From positions 1 through 55,402 of the forward strand of contig CALTYZ010000016.1 in NCBI GenBank assembly GCA_943913645.1: DNA of 55,402 nucleotides, read 5' to 3'. The notes beneath the pieces were generated by a model, which saw only the letters and a program-made list of their open reading frames with translations, did no database searches and had not been told where the DNA came from. Positions 43,204 through 51,332 of the stretch are shown piece after piece. This DNA comes from an uncultured Corynebacterium sp. Lineage in GTDB: Bacteria > Actinomycetota > Actinomycetes > Mycobacteriales > Mycobacteriaceae. Position 1 is the stretch's first letter. Each line of letters starts with the position of its first letter. A program made the translations under genes and the position numbers.

Positions 43204-44745
43204 ATGACAACCGCCGACAAGCTCGCCGACCTGCGCGCCCGCCTGGAGAAAGCCCAGGACCCGGGTTCGGAGCGTTCACGCAAGCGCCGCGATGAGGCGG
43301 GCCTGACCACTCCCCGCCAGCGCATCGCCGCTTTGATTGATGAGGGCTCGTTTGTTGAGATTGGCGCGCTTGCCCGCACCCCTGGCGATGAAAAGGCGGT
43401 CTATTCCGACGGTGTTGTCACGGGCTATGGGCGTATCGACGGGCGCCCAGTGGCCATCTACGCCCACGATAAAACCGTCTACGGCGGTTCGGTGGGGGTG
43501 ACCTTCGGCCGTAAAGTGGTGGAGGTCATGGAGTTCGCCATCAAGATTGGCTGTCCTGTCATTGGGATTCAGGATTCCGGTGGTGCCCGCATCCAGGACG
43601 CGGTGACCTCGCTGGCGATGTATTCCGAGATTGCCCGCCGCCAGCTGCCGTTGAGTGGGCGCAGTCCGCAGATCTCAATCATGTTGGGCAAATCCGCTGG
43701 CGGTGCGGTGTACGCGCCGGTGACCACGGATTTTGTGATTGCGGTTGATGGCCAGTCGGAGATGTACGTCACCGGCCCGGACGTGATCCGGGAGGTCACC
43801 GGCGAGGACATCACGTCTGCTGAGCTCGGCGGGGCACGTATCCAGGAGCAGTCGGGCAATATTTCTGCGGTGGTCGGCAGTGAGGAGGAGGCCTACGATT
43901 ATGTGCGCGACCTCCTTGATCACCTGCCTACGTCCGCATTTGATGTGGTGCCGCCGGTGTGGGCCCCGGCGGATGAGGAGCTTGATGATGCCCACCTCAA
44001 TGCGTTTTTGCCGGATGACACGAACGCCGGCTACGACATGATGGAGCTGCTTGTGCAGCTTGGCGACGATGACGAGCTGGTTGAAATCCAATCCGGTTAT
44101 GCGGAAAACCTCATTTGCGCCTTCGGGCGTATTGACGGCAAGTCTGTCGGTTTTGTTGCCAACAACCCGCTGTATCTGGCCGGCTGTATCGACGCCGATG
44201 CCGCTGATAAGGGGGCGCGGTTCATTCGTACGTGCGATGCCTACAACATTCCCATTGTCTATGTGGTGGACACCCCTGGGTATATGCCTGGTGTGGATCA
44301 GGAACGCCAGGGGTTGATTCACCGCGGCGCGAAGTTCGCCTTCGCGGGTGTGGAGGCCACGGTGCCGAAGGTGGCTTTGATTGTGCGCAAGGCTTATGGC
44401 GGTGCGTACGCGGTGATGGGCTCGAAGAATTTGGCGGGTGATTTGAACTTGGCGTGGCCGACTGCCCAGATCGCGGTGATGGGTGCGGCGGCTGCGGCGG
44501 TGACTTTGCAGGGTGCGAAGCTGGCGGAGATTGAAGACCCGGCCCAGCGTGAAGCCATGAAGAAGATGTTCATGGATTTCTACGACGAGAATATGACCTC
44601 GCCATATGTGGCTGCGGAGCGTGGCTATATCGATTCAATGATTGAGCCTTCACAGACGCGGTTGGCGCTGCGTCGGGCGTTGCGGCAGCTGGAGACCAAG
44701 CGTGAAATGGACCTGCCGAAGAAACACACCATTAGCCCGCTGTAG
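43204..44745 (+). CDS. accD3: Acyl-CoA carboxylase beta subunit AccD3
   Basis: A 513-residue carboxyltransferase of the biotin-dependent acyl-CoA carboxylase. It makes the carboxylated fatty acyl-CoA extender for Pks13. Family motifs: crotonase-like core with GIQDSGGARIQDAV (acyl-CoA-binding oxyanion Gly pair), GKSAGGAVYAPVTTDF and, in the second half, VYVVDTPGYMPGVDQE and RKAYGGAYAVMGSKNL. Begins 6 bp after pks13. The alpha subunit (AccBC) and epsilon subunit are not in the window. Confidence 0.94.
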   Translation: MTTADKLADLRARLEKAQDPGSERSRKRRDEAGLTTPRQRIAALIDEGSFVEIGALARTPGDEKAVYSDGVVTGYGRIDGRPVAIYAHDKTVYGGSVGVTFGRKVVEVMEFAIKIGCPVIGIQDSGGARIQDAVTSLAMYSEIARRQLPLSGRSPQISIMLGKSAGGAVYAPVTTDFVIAVDGQSEMYVTGPDVIREVTGEDITSAELGGARIQEQSGNISAVVGSEEEAYDYVRDLLDHLPTSAFDVVPPVWAPADEELDDAHLNAFLPDDTNAGYDMMELLVQLGDDDELVEIQSGYAENLICAFGRIDGKSVGFVANNPLYLAGCIDADAADKGARFIRTCDAYNIPIVYVVDTPGYMPGVDQERQGLIHRGAKFAFAGVEATVPKVALIVRKAYGGAYAVMGSKNLAGDLNLAWPTAQIAVMGAAAAAVTLQGAKLAEIEDPAQREAMKKMFMDFYDENMTSPYVAAERGYIDSMIEPSQTRLALRRALRQLETKREMDLPKKHTISPL

Positions 44746-44756
44746 CCAGGGGTTGC

Positions 44757-44771
44757 CAGCGAGACTCGCTG
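44757..44771. promoter_or_regulatory. Perfect palindrome after accD3
   Basis: CAGCGAG-A-CTCGCTG is a 15-bp palindrome 12 bp after the accD3 stop. With no T-run it is a weak terminator or an operator for the small downstream gene. Confidence 0.35.
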
Positions 44772-44845
44772 TCCGCTACCCGGCAAGCTGTCCGACAAGC
44801 GGATAAATAGCTTGGAATTCGCCGACGGTGAGCTAATGAACTGTT

Positions 44846-44851
44846 TAGAAT
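44846..44851 (+). promoter_or_regulatory. Possible -10 element of the 35-residue gene
   Basis: TAGAAT matches the actinobacterial -10 consensus and lies about 50 bp before ATG 44902. No convincing -35 is seen at 17 bp. GATAAAT at about 44804-44810 is an alternative. Confidence 0.3.
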
Positions 44852-44901
44852 TGCAGATGCAATCTCAGTCCAAACTCCAAGGCGACAGAAAGGCCTTTAT
44901 T

Positions 44902-45009
44902 ATGCTCTCCAGCGCGGTCGATATTATCGGCGATTTGATCAGCTACCTCGTATGGTTTGTCAACGGTATCCAGACCGGCGACCCACTCTTCAACTTCGGC
45001 CTCCGCTAA
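44902..45009 (+). CDS. 35-residue peptide, candidate mycomembrane porin (PorA-like)
   Basis: ATG 44902 is preceded by AGAAAGG. The peptide starts MLSSAVDIIGDLISYLVWF and ends GDPLFNFGLR. It has no signal peptide. Residues 4-24 form a very hydrophobic stretch that can be drawn as an amphipathic helix with D7 and D11 on one side. Corynebacterial channel formers (PorA, PorH, and the C. jeikeium and C. urealyticum PorA) are 35-60 residue helical peptides without signal sequences. As I recall, the C. urealyticum gene lies next to accD3. Position, size and form fit, but sequence identity is not shown. An in-frame TTG at 44812 gives 65 residues but has no comparable ribosome-binding site. Confidence 0.55.
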   Translation: MLSSAVDIIGDLISYLVWFVNGIQTGDPLFNFGLR

Positions 45010-45055
45010 TCACCTAGCCTGGGGCTTGCGGGGGCGTGACTGCGGGCTTGTGGGA

Positions 45056-45466
45056 TTAGCGGCGGGAACCGAACCTGCCTGCCACCGCGCGCCAGCCCAG
45101 CATGAGCAGGGCGGACATTACCGTTGCGACGATCACAAACGACCAGTGCGGCACCGCTTGGTTGCGCAGGCCCCAAATGACAAGGCCGGTGACGACAGTG
45201 ATGACCCAGATGATGCCGCCGCGTCGCAGGCCAGCGCCATCGGTGCGCACGATCAGCCACCCAAGGGTCACGCCTAACGCGAATGGCCACAGGGTGGAAA
45301 GCCAGCCGGTGAACGTAAACGGCATGTCTTCTGACTGGTGCGCCGCGCGTGCCAGTAACGCAAATGCTGCAATAGCGACATAATCTGCGGCAATCGCGCT
45401 CGGGGTGGACACGGCGCGCGCCCTGGTGGGAGGGTGCGAAGCAGGAGTGGTGTTCATAGCGTTCAT
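45056..45466 (-). CDS. DUF3054 membrane protein
   Basis: 136 residues from ATG 45466 (or ATG 45457). Upstream extension runs through the palindromic element and is unlikely. Four hydrophobic helices are visible (YVAIAAFALLARAAH, WLSTLWPFALGVTLGWLIV, GGIIWVITVVTGLVIWGL, SFVIVATVMSALLML), as in the DUF3054 family. The conserved WP in helix 2 and R near RTDGAGLRRG are seen. Function unknown. It is the last gene of the minus-strand run from trmB and is convergent with the small peptide gene. Confidence 0.8.
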   Translation of the reverse strand: MNAMNTTPASHPPTRARAVSTPSAIAADYVAIAAFALLARAAHQSEDMPFTFTGWLSTLWPFALGVTLGWLIVRTDGAGLRRGGIIWVITVVTGLVIWGLRNQAVPHWSFVIVATVMSALLMLGWRAVAGRFGSRR

Positions 45467-45478
45467 GATACTGCGAGC

Positions 45479-45559
45479 ACTAGCCCCGGACGCGTTTCCG
45501 ATATGTACTACCGCCTCGGGGCCAGGGGTTTTGCCGCACCGCCCCAATCCTGGGCTAGT
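45479..45559. repeat. 81-bp element with terminal inverted repeats (second copy)
   Basis: ACTAGCCCCGGA (45479-45490) and TCCTGGGCTAGT (45548-45559) are inverted with one mismatch. The right end shares the 14-mer CAATCCTGGGCTAG with the element at 2092-2183. It fills most of the 95-bp gap between the FAD enzyme and DUF3054 genes. Confidence 0.5.
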
Positions 45560-45561
45560 AC

Positions 45562-46926
45562 CTACAACGCGGGCAAGCGCCCGTGAGGATCGTAGGTGTG
45601 CTTCACACGTTGCGCCAGCACAGCAGCACCAGCAGGAGGGGCAACACCAGCAGCACCACCGAGCTCATGCACCTTCGCTGCGATCTGTGCTGCGGGCATC
45701 TCAGACCAAAAGCCCACATTGACCCAGGTGGCATCGGCAGTAAGCGGGTTCAGCGGCCAGAGCGGGGCGCTGCGCAACCGGATCGGACACACCCACACTG
45801 GCTGGGTATCACCGCTAGCGAGCAACCATCCGAGAAACTCAGCCAGCGTTTCCGCGGGGATCTGAATGTCGTGCGCGACGCGCCGGGTGCGCGGCCGGTG
45901 TTGCGTGCGTTTGAGCAAACGCCGCTCGAGGTCGAGGCGGCTGTCGAGCCCAATGAGCTGCGAGTAAACAGAGCTGCGCCGGAGCTGTCGCGGCCACACT
46001 GTGCGCACCCCCGGGGCTTGGGCACCAAGCGCACGCGAGCCCCAGAACCAATCGGTGTCCCACCGCCAGATGTAGTCGCGGATGGTGAGGTAGTCGTGTG
46101 TGACCCCGGTTGGGTGCTGCAAGGAGCGGTAGTAGATCGCGTCGCGGGTGTAGTCGGAGGTGCCTGGGGCGTAGTCGCTGTTAAAGGCGACGACAAGATA
46201 CTGTTCGGTGGGGGAGAACACCACGCCGTCGAGCCCGTAAATGTGCCTGTCTTCCCACCGGCGGTGGGCGGCGGCGTGCGCCAGTGCGTTTTGGAATTCG
46301 ACCAGGTCGTGGCAGCGCACGTGGTGCAGTTCCACATAGTCGAAGACCTTCTCCAGTTCGATCTGCAGGCGCACAGCGTAGCCGAGCGAGCCGTTTGCGT
46401 GCGCAAACCCATAAAACAGCTCTGCGTTGTGCTGTGGTGAACAGGTAACGATTTCACCTGTGCCGGTGAGCACATCCATTTCTCCAACGTTTTCGGGTGG
46501 CAGCCCGTTGCGGAAGCTGGTTGACGCCACAGCCATGGTGCTCATCGCTGCGCTCAGTGTTGTGGTTTTCAATTGCGGCACAACCGGTGGCACAAGGTTA
46601 AACGGCAGGCAGGCGTCAACTGCGTCTTGGTAGGTGCACATTCCTTGCACCTGGGCGGTTTGCGTGACGGGGTCAACATCGATGACTCCAGTAAGTTCGC
46701 TGAAGTCTAACCCGGTGCGTGAGCTTGCGCGTTTGGGCCGGAGCTGGGTTGTGGTTGGGATTGCGTCGAAGCTTCGGCGTAGCTTGTCGACGCCCCCGCG
46801 ATGCGCCTGCCATCCCACCGGTGCGACTTTTTGCCAATCCACGCTGCGCCCGCTGGCGGATGCGACCGCGTTTGCAACCGTGTTCGTTCCTGTGCCCAGC
46901 AGGTTCAGTAGTGGTTGAACATTCAT
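45562..46926 (-). CDS. FAD-binding oxidoreductase (vanillyl-alcohol-oxidase fold, BfaA-like)
   Basis: A 454-residue flavoprotein. The PCMH-type FAD domain shows TGVIDVDPVTQTAQVQGMC, PQLKTTTLSAAMSTMAVAS and the glycine region NGSLGYAVRLQIELE. The C-terminal cap is rich in Trp and Arg (DWFWGSRALGAQ). Relatives reduce double bonds (DHCR24-type) or, as BfaA, make 10-methyl fatty acids with a partner methyltransferase BfaB. No such methyltransferase is beside it here. Its lipid role is suggested only by the neighbouring envelope genes. It lies 44 bp downstream of the flippase-like gene. Confidence 0.75.
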   Translation of the reverse strand: MNVQPLLNLLGTGTNTVANAVASASGRSVDWQKVAPVGWQAHRGGVDKLRRSFDAIPTTTQLRPKRASSRTGLDFSELTGVIDVDPVTQTAQVQGMCTYQDAVDACLPFNLVPPVVPQLKTTTLSAAMSTMAVASTSFRNGLPPENVGEMDVLTGTGEIVTCSPQHNAELFYGFAHANGSLGYAVRLQIELEKVFDYVELHHVRCHDLVEFQNALAHAAAHRRWEDRHIYGLDGVVFSPTEQYLVVAFNSDYAPGTSDYTRDAIYYRSLQHPTGVTHDYLTIRDYIWRWDTDWFWGSRALGAQAPGVRTVWPRQLRRSSVYSQLIGLDSRLDLERRLLKRTQHRPRTRRVAHDIQIPAETLAEFLGWLLASGDTQPVWVCPIRLRSAPLWPLNPLTADATWVNVGFWSEMPAAQIAAKVHELGGAAGVAPPAGAAVLAQRVKHTYDPHGRLPAL

Positions 46927-46970
46927 AGCACGTCACCATAGACGGAGGCACTATTGTTCGCTGCCTCGGG

Positions 46971-48032
46971 CTATAAAAGATCGGTTGTGGATTTAGTGGC
47001 TGTGTCGGTGCGCCCAACCAGATAGCCGCGTCCGGCGTAGACCGCGCCGTAGACGACCCAGCCGAGAGCAGTGATGACGGCAAATGAAACCGCGCGGTAG
47101 ATCGCGGTGGTGGCCGTGGCGCTGACGAGGGTCATCCCGCCGGCGACGAGCATGGCGGCGGCAACCGGTTCGACTGTGCCTAGCCCACCAGGGGTGACTT
47201 GGGCGGCCCCGGCGAGTTTGGTCATGATGTAGGCAAGTGAGACACCCATGACGGTGATTTCGTTGTGCCCGGTGCTCAATCCTGGTGCGCTGCCGAGGAC
47301 GGACCAGACGGAAAAGTACATGGTGGCGACGTCGAGAAGCTGATTGAGCAGTGACAGTACTGCGGCTGCGGCGAAGGCACCTGTGCTCATGCGGATGCTC
47401 GCTACTTGGTCGATGACGGTGTTGACCCGGCCGCGGACCTTTTCGGGCAGGTAGCGTACCCAGCGTTTGATCACTGTGGGGTGGCGTGTTGCCCAGAACA
47501 CGGCTGCGATAGTGCCTGCAGCGATGAAAAATGTTGCGCTCAAGGAGAGGACAGAAAGGTTCGCACCGAGCAGGACTACCGCTGAGACACCGATAAGGAC
47601 CATCCACACCGTGGACAACGCACCGGAGATGATGAAGAACCACCCGCACAAGCCCACTGACGCACCCCAGGTGCGCTGCACCCGGTAGGTGAGCCACGCG
47701 GAAATAGCAGGGCCGCCGGGCACGGTCGTTGACCACGCGTTTGAGGCCAGCGTGATGGCGTTGGTGCGCCCCGGCCCGGTGATGCGGCCTTCGACGTTGA
47801 GCAGGATTTGCATCACGCCCGCCATGCAGGCGATGGCAAGCAGCGCGGTCGCTAAGGCCCCAAACAGCGGTAGCCAGGAGGCGGCGAGCAGGGCCGTTTT
47901 CGCCTCGGCAAGAAACGGCAACCGGTCGCGATAGATGAATGCGACGACGACGAGCACCACAATGGGGGCGAGCCAGCGCAGCCATTGCCGCCACACCTGT
48001 TTAGCGTTCAAACTCGACGTTCCTTGTCGCAT
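46971..48032 (-). CDS. Lysylphosphatidylglycerol synthase/flippase-like membrane protein (UPF0104)
   Basis: 353 residues if started at ATG 48032. This overlaps the mmpL gene end by 32 bp. TTG at 48011 has a better ribosome-binding site (AAGGAACG, 6-base spacing) and would give 346 residues. Eight or so hydrophobic helices of the LPG-synthase TM domain: NAWSTTVPGGPAISAWLTYR and GAAQVTPGGLGTVEPVAAAML are its two signature segments. The family moves or synthesises lipid-linked molecules. Overlap with the MmpL transporter gene suggests a common role in envelope lipid export. Confidence 0.85.
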   Translation of the reverse strand: MRQGTSSLNAKQVWRQWLRWLAPIVVLVVVAFIYRDRLPFLAEAKTALLAASWLPLFGALATALLAIACMAGVMQILLNVEGRITGPGRTNAITLASNAWSTTVPGGPAISAWLTYRVQRTWGASVGLCGWFFIISGALSTVWMVLIGVSAVVLLGANLSVLSLSATFFIAAGTIAAVFWATRHPTVIKRWVRYLPEKVRGRVNTVIDQVASIRMSTGAFAAAAVLSLLNQLLDVATMYFSVWSVLGSAPGLSTGHNEITVMGVSLAYIMTKLAGAAQVTPGGLGTVEPVAAAMLVAGGMTLVSATATTAIYRAVSFAVITALGWVVYGAVYAGRGYLVGRTDTATKSTTDLL

Positions 48033-50562
48033 CAGCCATGTGGTGCCCAGGATATTGGTCAGGGTATTGGTCAGGATAGTGCCCGGGGTATTCTCCGGCG
48101 CTGGTGAATCTCGCGCGGCGCCTGTCGATGTTGCGCATGAGCTCGTCGAAAGGAACGAGGGCGGCGTCGTCATCGATCGACACACCTGAGCGGTAGGGCT
48201 GCGCATCAACCACCGTGTGCTCGATCGGTGTCTCACCGTGTAGTGGAAGGCTTCCGGCAAGGCCGGCGGTGTCGAAGCCGTCAGGGGGATCGCGATGCGT
48301 TGCGACGTTTCCGGTTCGGCCTCTCCCCGGGCGCAACCTGAACGGGTTGCTGTGGTGCGCGCGCGGGCGCGTGCCGTCGCCCAAGGCGGCGTTCGCCCGG
48401 ATGACCCACTCCGGTGCCCACCAGTTGTCTTCGCGCAACAGGTGCATGACGGCGGGCACGAGCAGCAGGCGGATGACGGTGGCATCAAGTGCGAGGGAGA
48501 AAATCATGCCGTAGGCGATGTATTTCATCATCACGATGTCGCTGAGAGCAAAGGCAGCGGCGACCACGATCATGATGGCGGCAGCTGCAGTGATGATCCC
48601 GCCGGTGTGGGCGGTGCCGTCTTTGATGGCGCTGTCTGTGTCGGCACCGCGTTCTCGCGCCTCAACCATCCGCGAGATTAAGAAGACCTCATAGTCGGTG
48701 GACAGTCCGTAAAGAATGGCGATGATGAGCACTAACACCGGGCTCATGAGGGGCCCGGGGGTGAAGTTGAGCAGTCCTGAGCCGACGCCGCCAACAAACA
48801 CGAGCGTGAGAAAACCTAAGGTCGCCCCGATACCGAGCACGTTCATGATGACTGCCTTCGCCGGCAAAATCACTGACCCGAATAACAGCGCCATGAGTAA
48901 GAAGGTGGCGAGCACCATGTAGAGCGCCATCCACGGCAATCGGTTGAGCAGCGCCTCGATGGATTCGACTTCCATCGCTGGGGTGCCGGAAACATAGGCC
49001 TGCACGCCATCTGGTGTGTCAATGGTGCGCAGCTGCTCAACAACGTCTTCACCGGCGTTGCGGTCTGCAAGCGGGGCGGAAAGCACCGTGGTGCCATCCT
49101 GTGTGGGGTGGACGGGCGAAAGGGGAGCGGCAAGCCCGGTGACGGTGCGGGTTTGGCTCACAATGTCAACGAGTTGTTCATTGCTTGCACCCGTGACGAC
49201 GAATTTCACCGGGTCGGTGCGAAATGCGGGGAAGGCGTCGTTGAACGCGTCCTGAGCTTGGCGTGTCTCCTGCTTCGGCGGCAGGTAGGTTTCGTTGATG
49301 CCACCAAAGGCGATACCGGCGATGGGGATCGTGATCAGCATTAGTGCGGCAGTAACTCCGATGGCGATGCGTTTGGCGTTGCGCATCGCCCAGGCAGGAA
49401 GGCGATACCAAATGGTTTGCTTCAGATCCGTCGCCCGGTACGCCCGGTGCGCCCGGTGTGCTCTGTGCCCCCGGTGTCTCCGGCGGGCCCTGTGCGCACC
49501 CTGCGGGCTGGTGTGTTCTCGGCGTCGCACCGACCAAGTGTCGATTTTCGGGCCGAGCATGCCGAACAGAGCGGGCAGGACAGCCACCGAGATAATTGCC
49601 GCGAGCACGACAGCACTGATCGCGCCGTAGGCTACCGACTTCAAAAACGCTTGTGGGAACATCAGCAGCCCGGAAAGCGCCACCCCGACCATGAGCGCGG
49701 AAAAGAACACGGTTTTGCCGGCGGTGGTGGTGGTCACGGCGACAGCTTCACGCGTGTCGAGCCCGCGGTCGAGTTCTTCACGAAAGCGCGACACCATGAA
49801 CAGGCCATAGTCGATGGCAAGGCCCAGACCCAGCAGGGTGATGATTGATTGGGAAAAAATATTGACCTGGTGGAATTGCGCAAGCACCGCCAGCAGCGAC
49901 ATCGATCCGATGATCGAGAGGATGCCAACAATCAGGGGCATCCCGGCGGCGACGACACTGCCGAAGACGAACAGCAAAATCACGGCGACAAACACCAGGC
50001 CGATGCGTTCGGCGCGGGCAATGTCATTTGCCATACCGGTGTCTAAGGCATCGGCAACGGCGGTGGAGCCGGCAACGTCAACCCGGGCCTCGCCCGGCAG
50101 CGAAATCTCACGCAGCGCAGGTTGGATGGTGCGGAAGTCTTTTAGCGTTTGCTCACCGTCGCCAGTAAGACCGATGGCGGCGAAGGCGTGGGTGCCATCG
50201 GGGCTGACCTGCTGGGAGTTCGGGGAGGCGAAGTAGCTTCGCAGCTCGGCAATCTCGGCGGGAAACCGCTCACGCAGCGCATTGATCTGGTCGTTTGCAG
50301 CCGCGAACACCGCCGGGTCATTGACTCCTTGCGGGGCGGTGACTAGCAGCACGACATCGCCGGAACTGTCGCGCCCGAACAGCTCCTGCTCGATTGCCGC
50401 TGCGGTGGTGGAATCGGCGTGCGGGTCTTCCCAGCCTTCTTGCGAGAGGCGATCGTTGAGCTTCGAGCCGAAAAGTACCTGCATGAGCAGGATGATGAGC
50501 ACCACAACGACCGGGATGACCTTGCGGTGGCGGTACGCGAAATGGCCCCACCTATAAAACAC
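48001..50562 (-). CDS. MmpL-type RND lipid transporter (CmpL1-like)
   Basis: 853 residues from GTG 50562 with AGGAGGA upstream. Twelve-helix RND protein with two periplasmic domains. Proton-relay pairs are present: D251-Y252 in helix 4 (LGLAIDYGLFMVSRF) and D623-Y624 in helix 10 (YGLSTDYEVFLISRM). C. glutamicum CmpL1, in the same location near the pks13 cluster, exports trehalose monocorynomycolate with CmpL4. The loop between the two halves (residues about 346-378) holds an Arg/His repeat coded by 9-bp units. The C-terminal tail of about 130 residues is hydrophilic, as in MmpL3. Confidence 0.9.
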   Translation of the reverse strand: MFYRWGHFAYRHRKVIPVVVVLIILLMQVLFGSKLNDRLSQEGWEDPHADSTTAAAIEQELFGRDSSGDVVLLVTAPQGVNDPAVFAAANDQINALRERFPAEIAELRSYFASPNSQQVSPDGTHAFAAIGLTGDGEQTLKDFRTIQPALREISLPGEARVDVAGSTAVADALDTGMANDIARAERIGLVFVAVILLFVFGSVVAAGMPLIVGILSIIGSMSLLAVLAQFHQVNIFSQSIITLLGLGLAIDYGLFMVSRFREELDRGLDTREAVAVTTTTAGKTVFFSALMVGVALSGLLMFPQAFLKSVAYGAISAVVLAAIISVAVLPALFGMLGPKIDTWSVRRREHTSPQGAHRARRRHRGHRAHRAHRAYRATDLKQTIWYRLPAWAMRNAKRIAIGVTAALMLITIPIAGIAFGGINETYLPPKQETRQAQDAFNDAFPAFRTDPVKFVVTGASNEQLVDIVSQTRTVTGLAAPLSPVHPTQDGTTVLSAPLADRNAGEDVVEQLRTIDTPDGVQAYVSGTPAMEVESIEALLNRLPWMALYMVLATFLLMALLFGSVILPAKAVIMNVLGIGATLGFLTLVFVGGVGSGLLNFTPGPLMSPVLVLIIAILYGLSTDYEVFLISRMVEARERGADTDSAIKDGTAHTGGIITAAAAIMIVVAAAFALSDIVMMKYIAYGMIFSLALDATVIRLLLVPAVMHLLREDNWWAPEWVIRANAALGDGTRPRAHHSNPFRLRPGRGRTGNVATHRDPPDGFDTAGLAGSLPLHGETPIEHTVVDAQPYRSGVSIDDDAALVPFDELMRNIDRRRARFTSAGEYPGHYPDQYPDQYPGHHMADATRNVEFER
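49432..49458. repeat. 9-bp tandem repeat inside the mmpL gene
   Basis: CGCCCGGT followed by a purine occurs at 49432, 49441 and 49450, coding His/Tyr-Arg-Ala triplets on the minus strand. Degenerate copies follow to about 49500 (HRARRRHRGHRAHRAHRAYRA overall is Arg/His-rich). The unit keeps the reading frame, so the number of triplets can vary between strains. Confidence 0.65.
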
Positions 50563-50600
50563 GTCTCTGGTCCTCCTGCTGGTGCTTGCTGCTTTTCGTT

Positions 50601-50628
50601 CTAACTGTGATTGGCTAACTGTGATTGG
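50601..50628. repeat. Perfect 14-bp tandem repeat upstream of the mmpL gene
   Basis: CTAACTGTGATTGG is present twice without a gap (50601-50614, 50615-50628), 39 bp upstream of the GTG start of the mmpL gene. It is a candidate operator or a duplication in the promoter. Confidence 0.5.
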
Positions 50629-50640
50629 TGCACCCGGTGG

Positions 50641-51318
50641 CTAGTGTTCACGGGTGTTGTGCACCAGCGCGGCCAGTGGCCGAAACGGCTGCAGCCACGC
50701 TCCACCATCGGGCAGCTGGTCAAGGCTGATGCGTGGCAGCGGCTCGCGGAACACACCGGGAATGTCTTCTAAATCTATGAAGTTCACGGCTGCTGAGCTC
50801 ACAGCCCAAGACGCGTGCTCGTGGAAGCCGAGGACTACCACCGGGATGCCACGCGCAGCTACAGCCTCGATCGGCGCCAGGAAGTTTTGTCCATCTGCAG
50901 AGGCGACCACAAGGGCCCGGAGTACCCCTTCAGACACGCGGCGTTCAATATGAGCGACCATGTCGCGGTCGACGTCGGAGTCCTCATCGCTTTTCGGTTT
51001 GGCAAACACGGCGAACCCCACATTGCGCAGCGCTTCCACCCACGGCCGGATCGCATCCGCGCCTTGTGGAGACACATTGGTAAACACGGTAGCTTCAGGC
51101 TCAACGTGCTCGCCCGAGGTGTCACTGAGCTCCTGCGCTTGGTAGACAAGCCAGCGCCCAATTGCGTCGAAACGCGGCCGGTAGGCCGAAGTTGGCCGTC
51201 CGCCGAGGATGGCGCCAAGACCCATGTCCAAATTCGGCGCGTCCCACACCAGCAGGTAGCTTGCCGGCCCGGCGGGCGCGCCAGGGGTGTACGGGTGGGC
51301 CATCTCATGCAGATCCAT
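50641..51318 (-). CDS. NYN-domain protein (PIN-like ribonuclease fold)
   Basis: 225 residues from ATG 51318 (MDLHEMAHP), chosen because GAGGAG lies just upstream. GTG 51348 would overlap trmB. The NYN fold has the acidic residues expected for metal binding: LVWDAPNLDMGLGAI (first Asp pair), SDEDSDVDRDMVAHIE, and LVVASADGQNFLAPIE. This family resembles limkain/PIN endonucleases and often acts on RNA. It follows trmB by 14 bp, so a tRNA- or RNA-related role is plausible but not shown. Confidence 0.82.
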   Translation of the reverse strand: MDLHEMAHPYTPGAPAGPASYLLVWDAPNLDMGLGAILGGRPTSAYRPRFDAIGRWLVYQAQELSDTSGEHVEPEATVFTNVSPQGADAIRPWVEALRNVGFAVFAKPKSDEDSDVDRDMVAHIERRVSEGVLRALVVASADGQNFLAPIEAVAARGIPVVVLGFHEHASWAVSSAAVNFIDLEDIPGVFREPLPRISLDQLPDGGAWLQPFRPLAALVHNTREH

Positions 51319-51332
51319 GCCAGTCTCCTCGC

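Noticed and set aside
48033..48488. N-terminal 150 codons of the flippase-like frame
   Set aside because: This part overlaps the mmpL gene and reads as low-complexity Ser/Thr/Pro. The membrane protein clearly begins near 48032 or 48011.
49432..49500. Short tandem repeats considered as a CRISPR array
   Set aside because: Units are 9 bp with no spacers and keep the mmpL reading frame.
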